NCBI GenBank assembly: GCA_964393035.1
Contig: CAYMRX010000004.1
Coordinates: 310,001 to 374,000 of the forward strand
Reading direction: 5' to 3'
Origin: Tabrizicola_A sp964393035
GTDB lineage: Bacteria; Pseudomonadota; Alphaproteobacteria; Rhodobacterales; Rhodobacteraceae
Length of the DNA stretch: 64,000 nt
In this document: positions 16,405 through 25,387 of the stretch, one piece after another
How the letters are laid out: each line of letters opens with the position of its first letter
How positions within the stretch are numbered: the first letter of the stretch is position 1
The notes under the pieces: generated by a model
The model's database searches: none
What the model saw: the letters and a program-made list of their open reading frames with translations, nothing else
What the model was told of the DNA's origin: nothing
Made by a program: the position numbers and the translations under genes

Positions 16405-16548
16405 GTTTTGCATGGGTTGAACCTGCTGAAGTCCCGTTTGTGACCTGCGAATGCTTCTGGTTTCCCTAGGCCGACTGCACCACCAGCCACGGGAGTGCAG
16501 GATATAAGAACACAGCAACACGCGGATAATAATCCACCATGTCGTCGA

Positions 16549-17760
16549 TCAGCGCGTCTCTTTCGGCCGCATCCACAGCCAGATCAGCGCACCCCCGGCG
16601 AGGGTCAGGAAAGGCAGCATGGCCAGATTGACCAGTTGCCAACCGGTCTGCACCGACCCGCCCGAGCAATTCATCAGCCCGCCCGAGGAGAAAGACGCCA
16701 GCGTCACGCCGCCGAAGACCACAAGGTCATTCAACCCCTGCAACCGCCCGCGTTCCTCGGGGCGTTGCGCATTGGCCAGCATGGTGGTCGCGCCGATGAA
16801 ACCGAAGTTCCAGCCCACGCCCAAGAGACTGAGGGCGATGAAGAAATTCTCCAACTCCACCCCGGCCATGGCAACCGCCCCTGATCCGGCAAGGATCACA
16901 AGGCCGATGGCGATCACGCGCTCCACCCCCAACCGGGCAATGACATGGCCGGTGATGAAGGAGGGGGCATACATCGCCAGCACATGGGCGGTGACCACAT
17001 CGGCGGCATTGCGTGTCTCGAACCCGCAGCCGACGACGGCAAGCGGCGAGGAGGTCATCACAAGGTTCATCAGCGCATAAGACACCGTGGCGCAGATCAT
17101 CGCGACGGCGATGGTGGGGGTGCGCAACAATTGCCCCCGCGTGCGGCCGACCGGGCTGCCCGCCACGGCGGCGCGCGGTTTCGGGATGCGCAAGCCGATG
17201 AACAGGAACATACCCAGAAGGTTCAGCGCGATCACCGCAAGATAGGTGCCAAGGAAAGGCACCACCATGGATTGTGCGGTGACCTTCACCAGTTGCGGCC
17301 CCAGGACCGCCGACAACAGCCCCCCCGCCATGACCCATGAAATCGCCTTGGGGCGGAAGCTGTCGGAGGCGGTATCGGCGGCGGCAAAGCGGTAAAAACC
17401 CTGCGCACTCATATAGATGCCGGTGAATAGGGAGCCGATCAGGAAGATCGGGAACGAGGCCAGCATCAACCCCACCGCGCCAATTGCGGCCCCGAAGGCC
17501 CCGCCAAGCGCACCAAAGACAAACCCCGCGGTGCGGCCATGTTTGGCCATGAAGCTGGAGATCGGCGTGGCCGTCAGCATCGAGCCGATGACGATGAAGC
17601 TGATCGGCAGCGTCGCCCAGCAGGCATTGGGGGCAAGGCTTTGCCCGGCCAACCCGCCGATGGTGAAGATCATCGGCATCTGCGCGCCAAGGATGGCTTG
17701 GGCCGCCACCAGCACCAGAACATTGCGTTTCGCGAGGCTGTCATTGATGTCAAGGGTCAT
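16549..17760 (-). CDS. MFS transporter
   Basis: This 403-residue inner-membrane protein shows about twelve hydrophobic segments, a loop motif MAKHGRTAGFVFGALGG after the second segment and a central cytoplasmic loop rich in Arg near residue 205. It groups with YfcJ/YcaD-like or NNP-type drug/metabolite exporters only loosely; the substrate is unknown. It ends beside the parDE patch and is divergent from alkA. Confidence 0.88.
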   Translation of the reverse strand: MTLDINDSLAKRNVLVLVAAQAILGAQMPMIFTIGGLAGQSLAPNACWATLPISFIVIGSMLTATPISSFMAKHGRTAGFVFGALGGAFGAAIGAVGLMLASFPIFLIGSLFTGIYMSAQGFYRFAAADTASDSFRPKAISWVMAGGLLSAVLGPQLVKVTAQSMVVPFLGTYLAVIALNLLGMFLFIGLRIPKPRAAVAGSPVGRTRGQLLRTPTIAVAMICATVSYALMNLVMTSSPLAVVGCGFETRNAADVVTAHVLAMYAPSFITGHVIARLGVERVIAIGLVILAGSGAVAMAGVELENFFIALSLLGVGWNFGFIGATTMLANAQRPEERGRLQGLNDLVVFGGVTLASFSSGGLMNCSGGSVQTGWQLVNLAMLPFLTLAGGALIWLWMRPKETR

Positions 17761-17912
17761 GGGGCCAAGGGCTAGTCCCGGCGGGCAGGGCGGGCAAGTG
17801 GGAAATTGTATCGGATACGCTCGGGCATGCCCGGGGGCATGGCGGGGGGGGCATGGCGGGCGGCGTGGTGGGGGCTTGCCATGTGCCTCAAGCGCGGGCC
17901 ATCTTGGCGGCC

Positions 17913-18542
17913 ATGGTGGGACGGATCATTGAAACCTTGGATTGTGTGGCCGAAGGCGCTGCGTGGCTGGCCGAGGCCGAGCCGCGCTTTGCCCAGGCAT
18001 TGACCCAGATCGGCCCCTTGCCGCTGCGCCGACAGCCTGATGGGTTCACGGCACTTCTCGATGCGATCACTGGTCAGCAGGTTTCCATCGCCTCGGCCGA
18101 TGCGATCTGGCGGCGGATGGAGGCGGCGGGGCTGACCGACCGCGCCACCTTGGCCGCCGCCAGCGATGAGGCCTGCCGCGCGGCGGGCATGTCGCGGCAA
18201 AAGGCGCGGTATGGCCGGGCGCTGGCGCAATCCGACATTGATTTCGACGGCTTGCGCGGGTTGCCCGATGCGCAGGTGATTGCCACCCTGACCGCCGTGC
18301 CCGGTATCGGCACATGGACCGCCGAGATATATGCCATGTTCGCCCTTGGTCGGGCCGATGTGTTCGCCCCCGGCGATCTGGCGCTGCAAGAGGCGGCGCG
18401 GGTGTTGTTCGATCTGCCCGAACGGCCAAAGGAACGCGCCTTGCGCAATCTGGCCGAGGCGTGGAGCCCATGGCGATCGGTTGCGGCGCGCATCCTTTGG
18501 GCCTACTACCGGGTGGCAAAATCACGGGAAGGCATCAGATGA
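17913..18542 (+). CDS. alkA: DNA-3-methyladenine glycosylase II
   Basis: AlkA excises alkylated bases to start base-excision repair. The 209-residue protein consists of the HhH-GPD domain only: the helix-hairpin-helix is VPGIGTWTAEIYAMFAL near residue 129 and the catalytic Asp is 155 in FAPGDLAL. It lacks the N-terminal Ada/AlkA beta domain found in E. coli AlkA. The ATG at 17913 starts the conserved part. Its stop overlaps the next ATG (ATGA), so the esterase is translationally coupled. Confidence 0.9.
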   Translation: MVGRIIETLDCVAEGAAWLAEAEPRFAQALTQIGPLPLRRQPDGFTALLDAITGQQVSIASADAIWRRMEAAGLTDRATLAAASDEACRAAGMSRQKARYGRALAQSDIDFDGLRGLPDAQVIATLTAVPGIGTWTAEIYAMFALGRADVFAPGDLALQEAARVLFDLPERPKERALRNLAEAWSPWRSVAARILWAYYRVAKSREGIR

Positions 18543-19201
18543 CGCGGGAGTTGAAATTCGGGCGGGTTGCGGCGCAGTCGGGGCAGGCGAAATCGCTCGT
18601 GGTGTTTTTGCATGGCTATGGCGCGGATGGGGCCGACCTCTTGGGTCTGGCCGATCCCTTGGCGCCGCATTTGCCGGATACCGTTTTCATTGCCCCCGAT
18701 GCGCCGGACCTCTGCGCGGTCAGCGGCTTTGGCCGGCAATGGTTTCCGATCCCGCGCTTTGATGGCTCCTCCGAGGTGGAGGCCGCTGTTGCCATGAACC
18801 ATGCGGCCGATGATCTGAACGCCTTTCTCGATCAGCGGCTGGCCGAGGAGGGGCTGACCCCCGCCGCGCTGGCGCTGGTGGGGTTTTCGCAAGGCGCGAT
18901 GATGAGCCTGCATGTCGCCCCGCGCCGCAATCAGGCGATTGCCGGTGTGGTGGCGATTTCGGGCCGGTTGCTGCGCCCGCAGGTCTTGGCGCAAGAGATG
19001 AAGGTGAAGCCCCCGGTGGTGCTGATCCACGGCGACTGCGATGATGTGGTGCCGTTTCAGGAAATGCAGGTGGCAGGAAATGCGCTGGTGGCGGCGGGGT
19101 TCGACACCTTTGGCCATGTCATGCAAGGCGCGGGCCACGGGATTGCCCCCGATGGTCTGGGCGTGGCGATGCAGTTTTTGAAAGAACGCCTGCCGGGGTG
19201 A
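18539..19201 (+). CDS. alpha/beta-hydrolase, carboxylesterase/phospholipase family
   Basis: This 220-residue serine hydrolase has the oxyanion-region motif FLHGYGADGADLLGLA near residue 23, the nucleophile Ser117 in GFSQGAMM, Asp169 in HGDCDDVVP and His200 in GAGHGIAPDG. It matches the Est/acyl-protein-thioesterase-like group, which cleaves short-chain esters or lysophospholipids. The ATG overlaps the alkA stop by 4 bases. The physiological substrate is unknown. Confidence 0.9.
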   Translation: MTRELKFGRVAAQSGQAKSLVVFLHGYGADGADLLGLADPLAPHLPDTVFIAPDAPDLCAVSGFGRQWFPIPRFDGSSEVEAAVAMNHAADDLNAFLDQRLAEEGLTPAALALVGFSQGAMMSLHVAPRRNQAIAGVVAISGRLLRPQVLAQEMKVKPPVVLIHGDCDDVVPFQEMQVAGNALVAAGFDTFGHVMQGAGHGIAPDGLGVAMQFLKERLPG

Positions 19202-19258
19202 GGGGGTGTGGCTGAGGCCCACGCCGAAGCCAATCCGCGACGAAGGCAATTTGAACCG

Positions 19259-19415
19259 CCGGGCCTCAAAGGCCCGGCCAGCGCCCGCCCCGCCCTCGGC
19301 GGGCGCTTCTCGCCCGCCGGGTCAGGCGCTGGCCTCTGTCTGTATTGGCGGACAGGATCACGCGGCACCCGAACGCGTCGGGCGGGGAAAGGCAGTGCCT
19401 TTCCTTATCCGCCCG
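19259..19415. repeat. densely structured spacer between esterase and glk
   Basis: Stems visible by eye are CCGGGCCT/AGGCCCGG (19259-19277), GCGCCCGCC/GGCGGGCGC (19281-19306), a competing outer stem GGCCAGCGCC/GGCGCTGGCC (19276-19285 with 19325-19334), and a long hairpin at 19379-19415 made of CGGGCGG/CCGCCCG around GGAAAGGCA/TGCCTTTCC. The two flanking genes converge here. No gene is seen in 19202-19457. Confidence 0.7.
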
Positions 19416-19457
19416 AAAGCCAGAGCGCGCAGATTGGCGCGCGCATGGCAAACCCCG

Positions 19458-20435
19458 TCAGCCTTGCCCGCCGCCCGCAAGATAGGCGGCACAGCCTGTC
19501 AGGGCGGCATAGTCATCCTCGACGATCTCGACCGAGAAATTGCCCATGAAGTCGGCAAAGCGCCCCTTGTCGCGGAAATGCGCGGCAAGGTTCATGGCGT
19601 CAAAATAGGGTTGCAAGGCGCGGGCGACGCCGCCGATCAGGTAAAGCCCGCCAAAGGGCAGGTGGATCAGGGCAAGGTTGCCCAGCTCTTGGCCCAAAAG
19701 ATGGACATAAAGCTGCGCCGCTTTCAGCGCCAGCGCCTCGCCCGCGGCGGCGTCGGCCATGATCTCGGCCCCGCGCTTGTCGGCCGGGGTTCCAGCCTCA
19801 TGGGCGACAAAGGCGTAGACCCGTTCCAGACCCCGGCCTGCCAGCACATCCTCGACCCCGGCAAAGCCGTGGGCGTGGGGGCCGATCTCGGCCACAAAGC
19901 GGGCAAGGCGGTGGTCCTCCTCGGTGCGGACGGGCATTGAGATATGGCCACATTCGCTGGCGGCCACCACGCGGCCCCAAGGGGTTTCATGCACGGGTGC
20001 GGCATTCATCCCGGTGCCAAGCCCGACCACCAGCATTGCCGCACCGGGCTTTCTTGGCCCGGCAATCACCTGCCGCAGGTGCTGGGGCGCGATGCGGCCC
20101 AGCGCGTGACCCTGGGCTTGCAGATCGTTCAGGATGGCGGTTTGCCCGGCCCCGGTGGCGGCGCGCAGGCCGTCCGCGGTGATGGTCCAGTCAAGGTTGG
20201 TCATCGTGGCAACCCCGTCGCGCACCGGCCCTGCGGCGGCCACGCAAACACCGGCAACCTGCGGCTGACCTTCCTCTTGCAGATAAAGCCGCAGCACGGA
20301 TTCCAGATCGGCAAAGCCCGCATTGGCATAGCGCCGGATGCTGCCCGCCTGCACCCCGTCGCCCCGCGCCAGGGCGACGCGGGTGTTGGTGCCGCCGATA
20401 TCGGCGACAAGGGTGAGGGTGGGGGGCTGGGTCAT
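19458..20435 (-). CDS. glk: glucokinase
   Basis: Glucokinase phosphorylates glucose for entry into the Entner-Doudoroff route. The 325-residue protein is of the bacterial Glk type: ATP-binding DIGGTNTRVAL near residue 12, catalytic Asp104 in ILNDLQAQGH, GLGTGMNAA near residue 138, and ASECGHISMP near residue 160 with the glucose-contacting Glu. It ends beside the structured spacer and is followed upstream by a LysR regulator in the same direction. Confidence 0.93.
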   Translation of the reverse strand: MTQPPTLTLVADIGGTNTRVALARGDGVQAGSIRRYANAGFADLESVLRLYLQEEGQPQVAGVCVAAAGPVRDGVATMTNLDWTITADGLRAATGAGQTAILNDLQAQGHALGRIAPQHLRQVIAGPRKPGAAMLVVGLGTGMNAAPVHETPWGRVVAASECGHISMPVRTEEDHRLARFVAEIGPHAHGFAGVEDVLAGRGLERVYAFVAHEAGTPADKRGAEIMADAAAGEALALKAAQLYVHLLGQELGNLALIHLPFGGLYLIGGVARALQPYFDAMNLAAHFRDKGRFADFMGNFSVEIVEDDYAALTGCAAYLAGGGQG

Positions 20436-20484
20436 GGCAAATCTCGATGGCGGTGGCCTTCGCTTCTAGCGGCTTTGGGCGGAA

Positions 20485-21402
20485 TCACAAGCTGGAAGGC
20501 GGAGGGGAGAGGCGATCGGGAAAGGCGGGGGCCGCGATGAGTTCGGCCAAGACACTCGCCAGCAGCGCATGGGCCGGGGCAGGCGGGTTGCCCTTGGCCC
20601 ATGCCAGCACGATGGCCTCGCTGCCCGCATCATGGATCGGCCTTGTGACCAGGGGCTTGCCGTCCTGCGACAACCGCGCGGCGGGGTTGGTATAAGACAG
20701 ACCCACGCCCAAGCCATTGGCGGCAAGGCTGCGCATCAGATCCAGGGTCGCCGCCCGCCGCGCAAGGCTGGGTTGCACCCCGGCACGGGCAAAAAGCCCG
20801 CGCATATGGCGGATCGACAGGCCCTGATCGGTCAGGATCAAGGGGTGATCCGCCAAATCCCGCAAGGAAAGCGTTGCGTGCCGGGCCAGAGGGTGGGTTT
20901 CGGCCAGCACCGCATGGGGAGGAATGCGGGCGATGATCTGGCGGGCGATCCCGGCCTCCAGCCCCAGATCCCATGTCAGCGCCAGATCGGCGCGGCCTTG
21001 GGTCAGGGCCTGGGCCAAATCTTCAAACCCCATCAGGCTGGGGCGCAGGTCGATCTGGTCGGCGGTGCGCGCCAGCAAGGGGCCAAGGCACGAGGCGGCA
21101 AGATCTTCGAACACCGCCAGCCGCAGGCTATGGCCCGACAGCCGCGCGGGATCGGCAAGCCGGGTCAGGCGCTGCAAGACCTCCTCGGCCTCGGCCAGCC
21201 AGCGCTGGCCAAAGCTCGTCGGCATCAGCCGCCCGCCGGGGCGGCGCAGGAACAAGGGCTGGCCAAGATGCGCCTCAAGCTGTGCCAGTGCCACGGAAAG
21301 CGCGGGCTGGCTGACATGCAAGGCGCCGGCCGCCGCACTCATCCCGCCATGGGCGGCGACACCGCAGGCATATTCGATCTGGCGCAGGGTCAGGGATAGC
21401 AT
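20485..21402 (-). CDS. LysR-family regulator
   Basis: This 305-residue regulator has an N-terminal winged helix (LTLRQIEYACGVAAHGGMSAAAGAL, then QPALSVALAQLEAHLGQPLF) and a periplasmic-binding-like effector domain. The ATG at 21402 is chosen because AAAGG precedes it and the usual LysR start aligns there; an ATG at 21441 would run into the divergent phyH leader. It is divergent from phyH and likely controls it. The effector is unknown. Confidence 0.9.
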   Translation of the reverse strand: MLSLTLRQIEYACGVAAHGGMSAAAGALHVSQPALSVALAQLEAHLGQPLFLRRPGGRLMPTSFGQRWLAEAEEVLQRLTRLADPARLSGHSLRLAVFEDLAASCLGPLLARTADQIDLRPSLMGFEDLAQALTQGRADLALTWDLGLEAGIARQIIARIPPHAVLAETHPLARHATLSLRDLADHPLILTDQGLSIRHMRGLFARAGVQPSLARRAATLDLMRSLAANGLGVGLSYTNPAARLSQDGKPLVTRPIHDAGSEAIVLAWAKGNPPAPAHALLASVLAELIAAPAFPDRLSPPPSSL

Positions 21403-21430
21403 CAGGCTATGGCCTTTATTGAAAGGTATG

Positions 21431-21442
21431 ATTTGCGCCAAT
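21431..21442. promoter_or_regulatory. candidate LysR operator between lysR and phyH
   Basis: ATTTGCGCCAAT has ATT-N6-AAT symmetry (10 of 12 positions palindromic), similar to LysR T-N11-A sites, and lies in the 86-base divergent spacer. Confidence 0.35.
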
Positions 21443-21488
21443 GATAGGGCTGAGACATAGCTTTGGCAAAGCAGGAATGGAGGGGCCG

Positions 21489-22277
<789 letters not shown>

Positions 22278-22288
22278 TCCGAAGCGGT

Positions 22289-22311
22289 CCGGAATTTTGC
22301 GAAAATTCCGG
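22289..22311. terminator. AT-core palindrome after phyH
   Basis: CCGGAATTTT (22289-22298) and AAAATTCCGG (22302-22311) form a perfect 10-bp stem with a 3-base loop, 12 bases past the phyH stop. There is no external U-tract, so terminator function is a guess. A similar palindrome follows uvrA at 59726. Confidence 0.45.
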
Positions 22312-22350
22312 GCCATTTGGTCAGGCGCGCGCCCGGTGAGGACGGGCGGT

Positions 22351-22376
22351 TTTTGGATATTTGTGCCAAGGTAAAG
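22351..22376 (+). repeat. extragenic motif copy (GGATATTTGTGCCAAG core)
   Basis: This stretch resembles 37729-37754 (GGGTATTTATGCCAAG core) and, partly, 51731-51746. It lies in the 189-base spacer between phyH and the TDT-like gene. Confidence 0.45.
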
Positions 22377-22466
22377 GGCAGGAAGGGCCGGGCTTGCCTG
22401 CGGCAGCGCGGGCCCTTGCCCCGGCCGGTGATTTCCGGTGATGCTGCCGGGCAAAGGAGCCTGCCC

Positions 22467-23471
22467 ATGTCAAAAGACCGTCGCCTGCCTGCCTATCCCG
22501 CGCCGGAGTTTCCGCCGCGCAAGCCGAAGCTGTTCGCCCGCACCCCGCCTGCGATCTTTCCGGTGCTGCTGGGGTTGCTGGGTCTGGGGCTGGCGGCGCG
22601 CAAGGGGATGGCGGTGCTGGGCCTGTCTGCGTCGCCGCTTGGCGGCTTGGTCGAGGCGGCTTTGGGTGCGCTGATGATCCTGTGGATTTTTGCGGTGCTG
22701 GCGCTGAAGGTCAAGGTGATCCGGCGGTTTGGCGTGTTGGCCGAGGATATGCGGGTCTTGCCGGGGCGGGCGGGCTTGGCGGCCTCGACGATGTCGGGGA
22801 TGGCGGCGGCGGCCGTGCTGTTGCCCTATGCGCCACGGCTGGCGCTGGTTCTGGTGCTGGCGGCGCTTGTGGCGCATGGGGGGATGGCGGTCTTGCTGCT
22901 GGGCGCGCTGGCCAAACTCTCGCCCGAGGCGCGCAGCGTCAGCCCGGCCTTTCATCTGGCCTTCGTCGGCTTCATCGTGGGGGCGGGGCCTTTGGCGCAA
23001 TTGGGCTATATGGGGCTGGCGACGGCGATCTTCTGGGGCAGCATGGTGCTGGCGCTGGTGATCTGGGCGGTGTCGGTCTGGCAGCTTTGGCATGCGGTGC
23101 CGCCGGCCCCCTTGCGCCCCTTGCTGGCGATCCATCTGGCCCCGGCGGCCCTGTTGTCGCTGGTGGCGGGACAGATCGGGGCGCCGGGGTTGGCGGTGGG
23201 CTTTGCCAGCCTTGGCGTGGTGATTTTCCTTGCGCTTTTGTCGTCGGCGCGCTGGATCACGGTTGCCGGGTTCTCGCCGCTCTGGGGCAGCTTTACCTTT
23301 CCGCTCGGCGCCTTTGCTTTGGCGCTTTTGTCGCTGGGCGGCACATGGGAGTTGCCGGGGATCGTGGTCTTGGCGCTGGCCTTGGGGGTGGTGCCGGCGA
23401 TTGGCTGGGCCGTGCTGAAGCTATGGCCCGGCAACCGGCTGGCGATCAAGACCAATGCCGCCGAGGCGTGA
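22467..23471 (+). CDS. TDT/TehA-like integral membrane protein
   Basis: This 334-residue protein has about ten hydrophobic segments and a short polar N-terminus with the RRLPAYPAPEFPPRKPKLF stretch. The segment GVLAEDMRVLPGRAGLAASTMSG fits the TehA/SLAC1 (tellurite-resistance, dicarboxylate) family as found in Rhodobacteraceae. Members are anion channels or transporters; the substrate here is unassigned. AAAGGAG lies 9 bases before the ATG at 22467. Confidence 0.72.
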   Translation: MSKDRRLPAYPAPEFPPRKPKLFARTPPAIFPVLLGLLGLGLAARKGMAVLGLSASPLGGLVEAALGALMILWIFAVLALKVKVIRRFGVLAEDMRVLPGRAGLAASTMSGMAAAAVLLPYAPRLALVLVLAALVAHGGMAVLLLGALAKLSPEARSVSPAFHLAFVGFIVGAGPLAQLGYMGLATAIFWGSMVLALVIWAVSVWQLWHAVPPAPLRPLLAIHLAPAALLSLVAGQIGAPGLAVGFASLGVVIFLALLSSARWITVAGFSPLWGSFTFPLGAFALALLSLGGTWELPGIVVLALALGVVPAIGWAVLKLWPGNRLAIKTNAAEA

Positions 23472-23683
23472 CGGCGCGACAGCCGTAATCGCGGGGGGCG
23501 ATTCTCTCCTCAAAAAATCTGTGCCAACCGGGGAGCGGGCACCGGCAATTCGCCGCCCGGATTCGCCAAATCTTTGAAAAAGCCTGAATGTGACGTCAGG
23601 AATGCTTGTTTTTACGCTGGAAACTCCGGGCTTGACGGGCGATACTTGTTGTGTTCGCCCATTTTCAACGGCGGATATGCAGA

Positions 23684-23699
23684 GCGCGACTCGTCGCGC
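23684..23699 (+). promoter_or_regulatory. small hairpin in hfq 5' leader
   Basis: GCGCGA-CTCG-TCGCGC forms a 6-bp stem 23 bases before the hfq start. The whole spacer 23472-23722 otherwise shows no gene or clear promoter. Confidence 0.4.
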
Positions 23700-23722
23700 G
23701 ACGGTTAACAAGGACAAAAACA

Positions 23723-23956
23723 ATGGCCGCCGATAAGCAGAATTTGCAGGACGCCTTTCTCAACCAAGTCCGGAAATCCAAAGTCCCGGTTACCATTTTT
23801 CTTATCAACGGGGTCAAGCTTCAGGGCATGATCACCTGGTTTGATAATTTCTGTGTGCTTTTGCGCCGCGATGGTCAGTCGCAACTGGTCTACAAACACG
23901 CGATCTCCACCATCATGCCGGGTGGACCGCTGAGCCTTTACGAGGGCGAAGACTGA
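23723..23956 (+). CDS. hfq: RNA chaperone Hfq
   Basis: Hfq forms a hexameric ring that pairs small RNAs with mRNAs. The 77-residue protein has the Sm1 segment FLINGVKLQGMITWFDNFCVLL and the Sm2 YKHAISTIMP with the family's KH motif, and a very short C-terminal tail as usual in alphaproteobacteria. AAGGACAAAAACA precedes the ATG. hflX follows with an apparent 3-base overlap, the widely conserved hfq-hflX order. Confidence 0.97.
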   Translation: MAADKQNLQDAFLNQVRKSKVPVTIFLINGVKLQGMITWFDNFCVLLRRDGQSQLVYKHAISTIMPGGPLSLYEGED

Positions 23957-25311
23957 GCGGCGATCCTACCGACGAGCCGTTCGACAATGACCCGCTGTCC
24001 GAGGATGGCGGGCTTTATGCGCATGGTCATGAGGATGCGCATGGCACCGCAAAGCCGGTCACCCGGGCCTATGTGCTGCATCCCGATCTGAAATCGGCCC
24101 GTGCGCGCCGCTTGCCCGAACATGGGCTGGCCGAGGCGGTGTCCCTGGCCGCGGCTCTGCCGAATATCGAGGTCATGGGGGCGGAGGTGGTGCGGTTGCC
24201 GAAACTGCATCCCGGCACGCTGTTCGGATCTGGCAAGGTTGACGAGTTGCAGCGTCGGATCAAGGAGTTGCATGTCGATCTTGTGCTGGTGGATGGGCCG
24301 GTGTCGCCGGTGCAGCAGCGCAATCTGGAAAAGGAATGGGGCGTCAAGCTCTTGGACCGCACCGGGTTGATCCTTGAGATTTTCGCCGATCGTGCGCGCA
24401 CCCGCGAAGGGGTGTTGCAGGTGGAATTGGCAGCCCTTTCCTATCAGCGCACGCGGCTGGTTCGGGCCTGGACCCACCTTGAACGTCAGCGCGGCGGGTT
24501 TGGCTTTGTCGGCGGGCCGGGGGAGACGCAGATCGAGGCCGACCGTCGGGCGATTGACGATCAGGTGATCCGGCTGAAGCGGCAACTCGACAAGGTGGTG
24601 AAAACCCGCGAGTTGCACCGCGCCGCGCGCCGCAAGGTGCCGTTTCCGGTGGTGGCCTTGGTGGGCTATACCAACGCCGGGAAATCGACGCTGTTCAACC
24701 GGATGACCGGGGCCGATGTTTTGGCCAAGGACATGCTGTTTGCCACGCTGGACCCGACGATGCGGGGTGTGGTGCTGCCGTCTGGCCGCAAGGTGATCGC
24801 CTCGGATACGGTGGGCTTTATTTCGGACCTGCCGACGCAACTGGTCGCCGCCTTCCGCGCCACGCTGGAGGAGGTGCTGGAGGCCGATCTCATTTGCCAT
24901 GTGCGCGACATCAGCCATCCCGAAAGTGCGGAACAGGCCGCCGATGTGGCTGAAATCCTGACCAGCCTGAAGGTCAACCCGGATGTGCCGATGTTCGAGG
25001 TCTGGAACAAGCTGGATCAGGTGGCAGGCACCGAGCGGGCCGCGCTGATGCAGCAGGCGGAGAACCGGGCCGGGGTCTTTGCGGTATCGGCGCTGACGGG
25101 CGAAGGGATTGACGATCTGCTTGCCGCCATCAGCGCGGCCTTTGACGAAGAAAAATCCCGGCGCGATCTGCATCTTGGCTTTGCCGAGGGCAAGCGGCGG
25201 GCCTTCCTGCATGCCGAAGGCGTGGTCGAGGCGGAAGCCATGGGCGAGGATGGCTGGAAGATTTCCGTGCTGTGGACCGCCCGGCAGGAAAAACGTTACC
25301 GCGAGCTGTAG
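23953..25311 (+). CDS. hflX: GTPase HflX (probable CTG start)
   Basis: HflX is a ribosome-associated GTPase that splits stalled ribosomes under stress. It has the N-terminal HflX domain (HPGTLFGSGKVDELQ, GPGETQIEADRR) and a G domain with GYTNAGKST near residue 242, DTVGF and NKLDQ. The first canonical start, GTG at 24073, would cut into the first conserved strand (TRAYVLHPDLKSARA). The in-frame codons run open back to a stop near 23842 with no ATG, GTG or TTG. A CTG at 23953 overlaps the hfq stop as CTGA and sits 6-7 bases after GAGGG, giving a 452-residue protein. Confidence 0.85.
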   Translation: MSGDPTDEPFDNDPLSEDGGLYAHGHEDAHGTAKPVTRAYVLHPDLKSARARRLPEHGLAEAVSLAAALPNIEVMGAEVVRLPKLHPGTLFGSGKVDELQRRIKELHVDLVLVDGPVSPVQQRNLEKEWGVKLLDRTGLILEIFADRARTREGVLQVELAALSYQRTRLVRAWTHLERQRGGFGFVGGPGETQIEADRRAIDDQVIRLKRQLDKVVKTRELHRAARRKVPFPVVALVGYTNAGKSTLFNRMTGADVLAKDMLFATLDPTMRGVVLPSGRKVIASDTVGFISDLPTQLVAAFRATLEEVLEADLICHVRDISHPESAEQAADVAEILTSLKVNPDVPMFEVWNKLDQVAGTERAALMQQAENRAGVFAVSALTGEGIDDLLAAISAAFDEEKSRRDLHLGFAEGKRRAFLHAEGVVEAEAMGEDGWKISVLWTARQEKRYREL

Positions 25312-25387
25312 GTCGGGCGTCAGCCCGACTCGCGTCCCAACCGCAGATCAACGCTGCCGCCCCAGAGGCGCGGCTTCGCCTGCGGGA

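Noticed and set aside
19230..19275. tRNA-like stretch with a TTTGAACC box
   Set aside because: The T-loop lacks the required G53-C61 pair and no acceptor or anticodon stem can be formed around it.
24073..24075. GTG as the hflX start
   Set aside because: It would delete conserved N-terminal residues, and a better-placed CTG with a ribosome site exists at 23953.
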